A DNA stretch of 64,000 nucleotides from Clostridia bacterium UC5.1-1D10 (GTDB lineage: Bacteria; Bacillota; Clostridia; Lachnospirales; Anaerotignaceae). Location: positions 1 to 64,000 of the forward strand of contig BBZU01000009.1 of the NCBI GenBank assembly GCA_001304995.1, in the 5' to 3' direction. Both the position numbers and the translations under genes were made by a program. The notes beneath the pieces were generated by a model. That model was not told where the DNA came from. It did no database searches and saw nothing but the letters and a program-made list of their open reading frames with translations. Position 1 is the stretch's first letter. The number at the start of each line of letters is the position of its first letter. This document shows positions 50,530 through 58,145 of the stretch, one piece after another.

Positions 50530-51315
50530 ATGAAGTATTTTGTAGTAGATGCATTTGCGGAGCATGTGTTTGGGGGAAATCCGGCAGGGGTCTGTGTGCT
50601 GGAAAAAGCAATGGATACGGAATTGATGCAGCGCATTGCAGCGGAAAATAATCTGTCCGAAACAGCTTTTGTATATCGTCATGAAATGGGAAAATATGAC
50701 TTGAAATGGTTTACACCAAAGGCGGAAATTGACCTTTGTGGGCATGCTACACTGGGGACAGCCTATGTGGTGGCAAATTTTGTAGACCCGGAAGTGGAAA
50801 CCATGACTTTTTCCACATTGAGTGGAGAATTGACTGTTGTACGGAAGGGCGCGTATTTTGAAATGGATTTTCCCAGCCGGATGCCCAAACAGATACCTGT
50901 CACACAGGAAATGGAAGAAGTCATTGGTATGCCCATTACGGGGGCTTATCTTTCCAGAGATCTTGTACTGGAACTGGAAAACGAAAATGCGGTGAAAAAC
51001 TGTGCGCCAGATTTTGAAAAAATGCTGTATATGGAGCAAGGAACGGGCTGCGTCGTTACGGCAAAAGGCAGTGGGTGTGATTTTATATCCAGATGCTTTT
51101 TCCCGAAAATGGGGGTAAATGAAGACCCTGTCACAGGATCTGCCCACAGCAGTTTGATCCCGTTCTGGGCAGAACGGCTGGAGAAAAAAGAATTGCTGGC
51201 AGAGCAGTGGTCAGAACGCGGCGGAAAACTTTTCTGTGTGGATGCTGGAGAACGTGTGAAGATTGCCGGAAAAGCTGTGTTGTATTTGCAGGGCGAACTG
51301 CTGCTGGAAAAGTAA
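50530..51315 (+). CDS. PhzF family isomerase/epimerase-like protein
   Basis: The 261-residue product matches the PhzF fold: VDAFAEHVFGGNPAGVCVLE, LSETAFV (the catalytic glutamate), WFTPKAEIDLCGHATLGTA and NEDPVTGSAHSSLIPFWAE. PhzF enzymes isomerise small cyclic or amino acid-derived compounds; outside phenazine operons their substrates are unknown. The divergent PLP-sensing regulator suggests an amine or amino acid context. GAAGGAGG precedes ATG 50530. Confidence 0.88.
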   Translation: MKYFVVDAFAEHVFGGNPAGVCVLEKAMDTELMQRIAAENNLSETAFVYRHEMGKYDLKWFTPKAEIDLCGHATLGTAYVVANFVDPEVETMTFSTLSGELTVVRKGAYFEMDFPSRMPKQIPVTQEMEEVIGMPITGAYLSRDLVLELENENAVKNCAPDFEKMLYMEQGTGCVVTAKGSGCDFISRCFFPKMGVNEDPVTGSAHSSLIPFWAERLEKKELLAEQWSERGGKLFCVDAGERVKIAGKAVLYLQGELLLEK

Positions 51316-51330
51316 AAACAGAATAGAGAA

Positions 51331-51362
51331 AAAACAGCCTTTCTTTTGAAAGACTGTTTTTT
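51331..51362 (+). terminator. Terminator of the PhzF gene
   Basis: AAAACAGCCTTTC pairs with GAAAGACTGTTTT around a TTTT loop, followed by T. Confidence 0.8.
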
Positions 51363-51380
51363 GTTCTGCTGAGAAGCAAT

Positions 51381-51408
51381 AAAAAAAGACGCCGCAATAT
51401 GCGGCGTC
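51381..51408 (-). terminator. Terminator of the lipoprotein gene
   Basis: A perfect stem GACGCCGC/GCGGCGTC with AATAT loop; on the minus strand it ends in seven T. Confidence 0.85.
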
Positions 51409-51420
51409 AAAAAAGAAATC

Positions 51421-51950
51421 TTATTCAGCAGCAGCTTCTTCAGCGGAGGAGAAGGACTGGGTATACAGTTCGTTGCCTTCGCCATCGAAGAATGTCAGCA
51501 CTACGATTACAACGTCGTTGGAAACGCTTTCTTTTACAGTTTTTGCAAGTTCATAGTAAGATGTAGCAGATGCTTCTGTGCCTGCTTTCAGTGCTTCTGT
51601 CAGTTCGGGGCGAGTTTCTTCTGTTGTTACAACGCTGTCGATTGTGAAATTGTAATGCATTTCATCGCCTTCAGCATACAGTTTTACACTGATACCCTGA
51701 TCTTCATACTGTGCCTGCATAGCATCCAGCATAGCATCCAGCATAGCATCCAGCATGCTCTGAACTTCTTCACCATCAGCGGCGAAAAATTCTACCAGAG
51801 AAAGCAGATCGCTGTCAGATGCGTCGGAGGAAGTTGTTGTTTCTGCAGTTGTGTCAGAAGTTGTTTCTTCCTGTGTTGCACTTCCGCCGCAGGCAGCCAA
51901 AGATACAGCAAGGCATACCATAGTCAGCAAAGCAAAAATCCGTTTTTCAT
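51421..51950 (-). CDS. Small lipoprotein with LDAM tandem repeat (frame break near start)
   Basis: The visible frame begins within the signal (LTMVCLAVSLAACGGS), with lipobox LAAC. Adding one base to the T run 51943-51947 (A run on the coding strand) restores the normal opening MKKRIFALLTMVCLAVSL from ATG 51950. The mature protein has an acidic Thr/Ser-rich linker, then a block LDAMLDAMLDAM encoded by a 12-bp tandem repeat (about 51718-51757), and a C-terminal beta-rich domain (YEDQGISVKLYAEGDEMHYNF ... VVIVVLTFFDGEGNELY), which resembles the DUF4854-type lipoproteins. Function unknown. Confidence 0.75.
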
Positions 51951-52290
51951 GTTACATAGTCTCCCTTTTAAAAATAAAGCATTATAGTTGATCCATTTGG
52001 CAAGCCAAATGTTTTGTGAGAGGCTTGGTGTCGGTTGTGATACATGAAATATCAAAAGCACACCATGCAAAATAACACAATATAATCATATTTTAATGAA
52101 TATAAAGAAGAATTACAATAGGGAATGAATCGGTTTTCTATATCTTACAAAATAATAATTATGTAATTGTATTATTTATGTAAAATATTGGAAGTGAAAT
52201 AGAGGAAAATTCAGGAGAAATTGCAAAAAGAGCGGCAGTTGTGGTAGAATAAAATATCAAAAAATGTATGATGAGGAAGGAATAAAAAGT
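51951..52290. other. AT-rich intergenic region left of the ICE target gene
   Basis: No gene is visible. CATTTGGC/GCCAAATG (51994-52001/52004-52011) forms a small hairpin followed by TTTTG. Near 52208-52240, TTGCAA, an 18-bp spacer and TAGAAT could be the promoter of the interrupted gene at 52291. The rest is low-complexity AT. Confidence 0.4.
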
Positions 52291-52350
52291 ATGATAAATG
52301 TATTATTCATCTGCCACGGCAGTACACTAATCGAGCGCGGAAACCTTTGA
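52291..52350 (+). pseudogene. 5' remnant of a low-molecular-weight protein tyrosine phosphatase gene, cut by the ICE
   Basis: GAGGAAGGA and ATG 52291 open a frame MINVLFICHG, which is the exact beginning of LMW protein tyrosine phosphatases (consensus VLFxCxGNICRSP, with the nucleophilic Cys at the same place). After the glycine codon the match stops and the frame ends 8 codons later. The switch at about 52320-52326 also marks the change to ICE-type sequence. The 3' part of the gene should lie beyond the right end of the element. Confidence 0.75.
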
Positions 52351-52658
52351 TATTCCTTGACTTTTTGAAGCTAACAGAAAAAATTTACTACTTATTTACT
52401 ACCTATCAAAATTATTGATTGCCTTGCCACGATATAAATAAAATTGAACATTATTCGCATGAGCGACGTTACCTTATCCCAACCGGGAAACATGGAACGC
52501 CGCTTTTTTATGCCCTCATGTTACGCAGTAAGGGCAAACAAAGCCTTGATTTATGCGGTTCTTAGAGCGCAGAAATAAGAAAGACAAGGGTTGATACCTT
52601 TTCCCTCAAAACCGCGTTTCTACTGCGTAACAAATCCAACCAAAGGAGTGATGAAGCT
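52351..52658 (+). promoter_or_regulatory. ICE left-end and replication initiator leader
   Basis: No gene is seen. GTTACGCAGTA (52520-52530) and TACTGCGTAAC (52621-52631) are perfect 11-bp inverted repeats 90 bp apart. GCCCT/AGGGC (52512-52516/52531-52535) forms a smaller hairpin over the left copy. The position directly before the initiator gene suits a regulatory or replication-origin site (inference). Confidence 0.45.
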
Positions 52659-53633
52659 ATGGCAGTTTTCCGCGTGGAAAAGAACAAAGGTTATACGGTT
52701 ATGAGCAACCACCATTTACGCAATAAGGAACTTTCCCTAAAGGCAAAGGGCTTGTTATCGCAAATGCTCTCACTTCCCGAAGATTGGGACTACACCCTTG
52801 CAGGACTGTCCCTTATCAACCGGGAAAGTATCGACGCTATCCGCACCGCTGTATGGGAGCTTGAAAAAGCCGGATATATCACAAGGCGGCAGGGACGCGA
52901 CGAGAAAGGCAAAATGACCGCTATCGAGTACACCATTTACGAACAGCCACAGCCCCCGGCATTGGATTGTCCGGTATTGGAAAATCCAACAGCGGATAAG
53001 CCGATATTGGAAAATCCGACACCGGATAACCCGACGTCGGAAAATCCAACGCAATTAAATAAAGAACTATTAAAGACTAACTTACCAACAAAAGAAAAAT
53101 TAAATACAGATATATCAAGTACCCATTCCATTCCTTTCCATTCCCTAAATCCCTCTCCCTTAGAGGACGCGGCACAGCCGCCGGAACGGAAGCGAAAGGA
53201 AACGACAGACGCATATAGCGTGTATGAAGAAATCATCAAGGACAATATCGAGTACGACTATCTGATACAGGACAGATACCTTGACCGGGACAGGATAGAG
53301 GAAATCCTTGCCCTTATTCTTGAAACCGTCTGCACCAAACGAAGAACAATCCGTATCGCCGGGGACGACCACCCGGCAGAGCTTGTAAAAGCAAAATTTA
53401 TGAAACTGAACAGCGAACATATCCGCTTTGTACTGGACTGTATGCAGGAAAACACCACCAAAATCCGCAACATCAAGCAGTACATGAAAGCTGCCCTTTT
53501 CAATGCCCCGTCTACGATTGGCAGCTATTACACGTCCCTTGTATCTCACGATATGTACGGCGGGCGCACTATCCAGTCGGCAAGAAGCAAGGGCATACCC
53601 GATTACACCTGCAACGAGGGCGAAAGCCTGTAA
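52659..53633 (+). CDS. Replication initiator protein A-like (ICE)
   Basis: The 324-residue product opens with FRVEKNKGYTVMSNHHLRNKELSLKAKGLLSQMLSLPEDWDY, the winged-helix start of the RepA_N/DUF6017 initiators found in Tn1549-like elements. A proline/Asn linker with degenerate ENPT repeats (LENPTADKPILENPTPDNP region, about 107-128) follows. The C-terminal domain (about 180-310) includes RDRIEEILALILETVCTKRRTIRIAGDDHPAELVK. It probably starts replication of the excised circle. CCAAAGGAGTGATG gives the ribosome site. Confidence 0.85.
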   Translation: MAVFRVEKNKGYTVMSNHHLRNKELSLKAKGLLSQMLSLPEDWDYTLAGLSLINRESIDAIRTAVWELEKAGYITRRQGRDEKGKMTAIEYTIYEQPQPPALDCPVLENPTADKPILENPTPDNPTSENPTQLNKELLKTNLPTKEKLNTDISSTHSIPFHSLNPSPLEDAAQPPERKRKETTDAYSVYEEIIKDNIEYDYLIQDRYLDRDRIEEILALILETVCTKRRTIRIAGDDHPAELVKAKFMKLNSEHIRFVLDCMQENTTKIRNIKQYMKAALFNAPSTIGSYYTSLVSHDMYGGRTIQSARSKGIPDYTCNEGESL

Positions 53634-53654
53634 ACCAACCCAAAGGAGGATTTT

Positions 53655-53876
53655 ATGATGACAGAGAAAACAGGAGCTTTGATTTTTGATGAAACCGCTG
53701 ACCGCTACGACATTCGCTTTGACGTAAACGACTATTACGGGGGCTTGCATTGCGGCGACTGCATGGAGGTCTTTGTGCGGGGCAAATGGAAGCCTACACG
53801 TATGGAGTACGGGGACAACTGGTATCTTGTGGGTATTCGGGCGGCAGACCTCTCCGGGTTGCGGGTACGGATTTAA
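53655..53876 (+). CDS. DUF5348 family protein (ICE)
   Basis: The 73-residue product has the compact sequence GALIFDETADRYDIRFDVNDYYGGLHCGDCMEV followed by WKPTRMEYGDNWYLVG, which matches DUF5348 as known from Tn1549-like elements. CAAAGGAGGATTTT precedes the ATG. No function is known; it is a constant companion of the initiator and PcfB genes. Confidence 0.8.
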   Translation: MMTEKTGALIFDETADRYDIRFDVNDYYGGLHCGDCMEVFVRGKWKPTRMEYGDNWYLVGIRAADLSGLRVRI

Positions 53877-53969
53877 CAGGGCGGCGTGAAAACGGACGCT
53901 CTTTTTTCATGCCTGCCCCGCTTCCCGGCGGCGGGCATACCACCATAGGACACGAAAGGAGGACACCCA

Positions 53970-54452
53970 TTGCAGGAGGAAACCAACGAAAAGACCATAG
54001 CCCTTTACATCAAGACCGGGAAGCTGACGGCGCAGCAGCTCCAAAAGGCTATGAAAGCCCTGCTTGCACAGATGAAAAAGCAGCATGACAAACAGAAAAT
54101 CCCGCATGGAAAGCAGACCCTAAAACAGCTTATGAAGCAGAACGCGGGCGTTTCCAACATTGAAATCACAAAGGATAATATCAAAGCCTTTGAAAGTACG
54201 GCGAAAAAATACGGGATTGACTTTGCCCTAAAGAAAGACAGCACCGAAACCCCGCCCCGCTATCTTGTGTTTTTCAAGGGACGGGACGCGGACGCACTGA
54301 CCGCAGCTTTCAAGGAGTTTTCCGCAAAGAAGCTGACGCAGGAACAAAAGCCCTCTATCCGCAAGCTGATTGTTTCCCTCAAAGAAAAGGCGGCGGCTCT
54401 GAACGCACAGCGGGACAAAGTAAAAAACAAAGACAGGGGGATTGCAAGATGA
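53970..54452 (+). CDS. PcfB family protein (DUF3801, ICE)
   Basis: The 160-residue product matches the PcfB family: TGKLTAQQLQKAMKALL near the N-terminus, GKQTLKQLMKQNAGVSNIEI in the middle and YLVFFKGRDADALTAAFKEF near the C-terminus, with a basic tail. In pCF10 PcfB is an accessory relaxosome factor that recruits DNA to the coupling protein. The start is TTG 53970 behind GAAAGGAGG. Its stop overlaps the coupling protein start (ATGA). Confidence 0.85.
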   Translation: MQEETNEKTIALYIKTGKLTAQQLQKAMKALLAQMKKQHDKQKIPHGKQTLKQLMKQNAGVSNIEITKDNIKAFESTAKKYGIDFALKKDSTETPPRYLVFFKGRDADALTAAFKEFSAKKLTQEQKPSIRKLIVSLKEKAAALNAQRDKVKNKDRGIAR

Positions 54453-56237
54453 ACGCTATCAACTGGAAAAAGCTGCTGCTTCCCAACATTCCTTATCTGC
54501 TCTTTGTGTATCTCTTTGATAAAGTCGGGCAGGCGGTACGCCTTGCGCCGGGGGCTGACCTGTCCGGCAAGGTGCTGTCGCTTGGGGAGGGATTTTCTAT
54601 GGCTTTTGCAACCCCGCTTCCGAGCCTTGCCCCTACGGATTTACTGATAGGGATTTTCGGCGCGGTACTTATCCGGCTGATTGTCTATGTCAAAGGCAAG
54701 AACGCGAAGAAATACCGGAAAGGTATCGAATACGGTTCTGCACGTTGGGGGACTGCCGAAGATATACGTCCCTACACTGACCCGGTATTTCAAAATAATG
54801 TGCTGCTGACACAAACGGAACGGCTTACCATGAATAGCCGTCCGAAGCAGCCGAAGTATGCAAGGAATAAAAATATCCTTGTTATCGGGGGAAGCGGCAG
54901 CGGCAAGACGAGATTTTTTGTGAAGCCCAACTTAATGCAAATGCACAGCTCATACGTTGTAACCGACCCGAAAGGAACGGTTTTAGTCGAGTGCGGAAAG
55001 CTCTTACAGCGGGGCGGGTATCGGATAAAAGTGCTGAACACGATTAACTTCAAAAAAGCATGAAATACAATCCCTTTGCCTATCTCCGCAGCGAGAAAGA
55101 CATTTTGAAACTGGTAAATACCTTGATTGCCAACACCAAAGGGGACGGGGAAAAAGCCGGGGAGGATTTTTGGGTAAATCGGAACGGCTCTTTTACTGCG
55201 CCCTTATCGGCTACATTTGGTACGAAGCCCCGGAGGAAGAAAAGAACTTCACGACGCTGCTTGAAATGATAAATGCCAGTGAAGCCCGCGAGGACGACCC
55301 GGAATTTCAGTCCCCCGTTGACCTTATGTTTGAACGGTTGGAGGAAAAAGACCCGGAACACTTTGCCGTCCGGCAGTATAAGAAATTCCTGCTGTCTGCG
55401 GGAAAGACAAGAAGCTCTATCCTCATTTCCTGCGGTGCGCGGCTTGCCCCCTTTGACATTAAGGAGCTGCGCGACCTTATGGAAACTGACGAAATGGAGC
55501 TTGACACCATAGGCGACCGTAAGACTGCCCTGTTTGTTATCATTTCCGACACTGACGATACTTTTAACTTTGTTGTGAGTATTCTTTACACACAGCTTTT
55601 TAATCTGCTTTGCGACAAGGCAGATGATGAATACGGCGGCAGGCTGCCCGTCCATGTGCGCTGTCTGTTAGACGAGTTTGCAAATATCGGGCAGATACCG
55701 AAGTTTGAAAAGCTCATAGCCACTATCCGAAGCCGGGAAATCTCTGCTTCAATCATTCTGCAAAGCCAGTCGCAGCTAAAAGCCATTTACAAGGACAACG
55801 CCGATACCATAGTCGGCAACTGCGACACCACCCTGTTCTTGGGCGGCAAGGAGAAAACCACCCTCAAAGAAATGTCGGAAATCTTGGGGAAAGAAACCAT
55901 TGACAGCTTCAACACTTCCGAGAACCGGGGGCGGGAGGTATCGCATGGGCTGAATTATCAGAAGTTAGGCAAGCAGCTTATGACCGAAGATGAAATAGCG
56001 GTCATGGACGGCGGGAAATGTATTTTACAGCTACGAGGGGTGCGCCCGTTCTTCTCTGATAAGTACGATATTACAAAGCACCCCAACTACAAATACCTGT
56101 CCGACTATGACAAGAAAAATACCTTTGATATGGAAAAGCACCTACGGCGCAGACCCGCCCTTGTAAAGTCGGACGAAGCCTTTGACTATTACGAAATCAG
56201 CGAAGCAGATTTGCAGGAGGACACCGACCATGAATAG
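54449..56237 (+). CDS. VirD4/TraG-type type IV coupling protein (two frame breaks, ICE)
   Basis: It has two N-terminal membrane helices (about 10-30 and 60-80), Walker A VIGGSGSGKTR (about 150-160), VVTDPKGTVLVECGKLL, then LLDEFANIGQIP (Walker B) and SIILQSQSQLKAIYKDNADTI. One base is missing in the A run 55052-55057 (INFKK/SMKYNPFAYL) and another at 55176-55178 (EDFWVK/SERLFYCAL), where homologues run straight. Restored length is about 596 residues. It docks the relaxase-DNA complex to the secretion channel and drives transfer. Sequencing error is the likeliest cause of the breaks. Confidence 0.88.
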
Positions 56238-56400
56238 ACGTATCCGAAAGAAACAGGACAAGAAAATCACAGAAGCCATAAACGGGCTTATTTTCATTGC
56301 CGAGCAACGGGAGCAACAGCGACAGGCAGCTATCCGGCAGTTTGTAAAACGGTGTGAAGCCCTGTATGAGCAGCAGCGAAAGGAGGAATTGACGCAGTAA
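56230..56400 (+). CDS. Small basic ICE protein, function unknown
   Basis: The 56-residue product is highly charged and helical (MNRRIRKKQDKKITEAINGL and REQQRQAAIRQFVKRCEALY). It overlaps the end of the coupling protein by eight bases; ribosome site TTTGCAGGAGGACACC. No family is recognised; small proteins in this place are usual in Tn1549-like elements. Confidence 0.65.
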   Translation: MNRRIRKKQDKKITEAINGLIFIAEQREQQRQAAIRQFVKRCEALYEQQRKEELTQ

Positions 56401-56594
56401 CAAAACTTATGACCGGGTGCAGAATACGCGCCCCTACTGGAAAATTCATAACGCCCACACTTAACAACTGAATACCGCCGCGCGGCAGACACATAGACAG
56501 CGCGGGGACTTATGACCGCGGCAGTTACAAAACTGACCGCCGTTTTTTATGCCCTTTTATGGGGCAAGCCGCATTTGCGGCAGAAAGGAGCTTT
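56401..56594 (+). other. Hairpin-rich spacer between coupling and Maff2 genes
   Basis: No gene is visible. Several GC-rich inverted repeats occur: CCGCGCGG near 56479, and GCCGCATTTGCGGC near 56568-56581 just before the Maff2 ribosome site. These may set different expression of the coupling-protein and channel genes. Confidence 0.4.
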
Positions 56595-56810
56595 ATGGAA
56601 TTTTTTAACTCTGCTATCGACGTATTACAGACCCTTGTTATCGCACTGGGCGCAGGCTTAGGCATTTGGGGCGTTATCAATCTCTTAGAGGGATATGGAA
56701 ATGATAATCCGGGTGCAAAATCACAGGGCATTAAGCAGCTTATGGCAGGCGGCGGCGTTGCCCTTATCGGCACTATCCTTGTACCGCTTCTTTCCGGTCT
56801 GTTCGGATAA
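56595..56810 (+). CDS. Maff2 family mobile element protein (ICE)
   Basis: The 71-residue product is a small two-helix membrane protein: AIDVLQTLVIALGAGLGIWGVINLLEGYG and GGGVALIGTILVPLLSGLFG, with GNDNPGAKSQGIKQLMAGG between. This is the Maff2 family, a VirB2/pilin-like small membrane component always found in this position before the VirB6-like gene. AGAAAGGAGC precedes ATG 56595. Confidence 0.88.
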   Translation: MEFFNSAIDVLQTLVIALGAGLGIWGVINLLEGYGNDNPGAKSQGIKQLMAGGGVALIGTILVPLLSGLFG

Positions 56811-56828
56811 GTTTACGGAGGGTAGCCT

Positions 56829-57698
56829 ATGGAGAGCATACTTGACGCGATTAACGAATGGATAAAGGAAATCCTTATCGGCGCGATAAACGGTAATCTG
56901 TCAACGATGTTCGGGGACGTAAACGAAAAAGTAGGCACTATTGCAGCGGAGGTAGGCAAGACCCCGCAGGGTTGGAACGCAAACATTTTCAACATGATAC
57001 AAAATCTGTCGGAAAATGTGATTGTACCCATTGCGGGGCTTGTCATTACCTATGTCCTCTGTTATGAGCTTATCAGCATGGTAACGGAAAAAAACAATAT
57101 GCACGACGTTGACACATTCATGTTCTTTAAGTGGTTTTTCAAAGCCTTTGTTGCCGTTTTCTTGGTAACACACACCTTTGATATTACTATGGCAGTCTTT
57201 GATATGGCGCAGCATATTGTGTCCGGCGCGGCGGGGGTTATCGGCGGCGATACGAATATCGACGTAACCGAAGCCCTTGCCGCCATGCAGGAGGGACTAA
57301 AAGATATGGAAATCCCCGAACTACTGTTACTTGTCATGGAAACGAGCCTTGTAAGCCTTTGTATGAAAATCATGTCTGTACTGATAACCGTTATCCTTTA
57401 CGGAAGAATGATTGAGATATACGCCTACTGTTCCGTTTCCCCTATCCCTTTTGCCACCATGACAAACCGGGAATGGGGACAGATTGGGAACAACTACCTA
57501 AAAGGGCTGTTTGCACTTGGGTTTCAAGGCTTCCTCATTATGATATGCGTCGGCATTTACGCCGTTTTGGTAGGAGAAATGGTCTTAGCGGACAACCTGC
57601 ACAGCGCGATTTTTTCCCTTGCAGCCTATACCGTTATCCTCTGTTTCTCCCTGTTCAAATCCGGCGCACTGGCAAAATCCATTTTCAATGCACATTAA
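56829..57698 (+). CDS. VirB6/TrbL-like conjugal channel protein (ICE)
   Basis: The 289-residue product has six or more membrane helices (from about residue 50 on: VIVPIAGLVITYVLCYELIS, FFKAFVAVFLVTHTFDIT, ILLVMETSLVSLCMKIMSVLITVILYG, LFALGFQGFLIMICVGIYAVL, AAYTVILCFSLFKSGALAKSI). Its N-terminus LDAINEWIKEILIGAINGNLSTMFGDV is typical of the CD0411-type family. It should form part of the inner-membrane channel. It ends 18 codons before the PrgI gene. Confidence 0.85.
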   Translation: MESILDAINEWIKEILIGAINGNLSTMFGDVNEKVGTIAAEVGKTPQGWNANIFNMIQNLSENVIVPIAGLVITYVLCYELISMVTEKNNMHDVDTFMFFKWFFKAFVAVFLVTHTFDITMAVFDMAQHIVSGAAGVIGGDTNIDVTEALAAMQEGLKDMEIPELLLLVMETSLVSLCMKIMSVLITVILYGRMIEIYAYCSVSPIPFATMTNREWGQIGNNYLKGLFALGFQGFLIMICVGIYAVLVGEMVLADNLHSAIFSLAAYTVILCFSLFKSGALAKSIFNAH

Positions 57699-57740
57699 CA
57701 CAGCACATGCGGGTAAGCCCCGCAGAAAGGAGGTCTTTTC

Positions 57741-58145
57741 TTGGCGTATGTACCTGTACCCAAAGACTTATCCAAAGTCAAAACAAAAGTCGCTTTCAAT
57801 CTGACAAAGCGGCAAATCCTTTGTTTTTCAGTGGCACTTCTTATGGGACTGCCACTTTTCTTTTTGCTCAAGGACAGCGCAGGGACGAGCCTTGCGGCAA
57901 TGGCAATGATTGTCGTCATGCTTCCCTGCTTCTTGGTTGCCATGTATGAAAAGCATGGGCAGCCCCTTGAAGTGGTTGTAAAGAACATCATTCAGACAAA
58001 ATTGACCCGCCCCAAAGTGCGACCGTATCAGACGGAAAACCTGTATGCACTCTTGGAGAAACAGCGGGCATTAGAAAAGGAGGTATCAGCGATTGTCAAA
58101 AGGACAGACAAAAAAGACGCGGGAAGCCGCAGGAAACAGGCGTAA
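57741..58145 (+). CDS. PrgI family protein (ICE)
   Basis: The 134-residue product has the PrgI opening MAYVPVPKDLSKVKTKVAFNLTKRQIL, two close membrane helices (about 29-47 and 52-70) and a basic C-terminal tail. PrgI is the VirB3-like channel subunit and is encoded directly before VirB4, as here. The start is TTG 57741 behind AAAGGAGG. Its end overlaps VirB4 by 53 bp. Confidence 0.9.
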   Translation: MAYVPVPKDLSKVKTKVAFNLTKRQILCFSVALLMGLPLFFLLKDSAGTSLAAMAMIVVMLPCFLVAMYEKHGQPLEVVVKNIIQTKLTRPKVRPYQTENLYALLEKQRALEKEVSAIVKRTDKKDAGSRRKQA

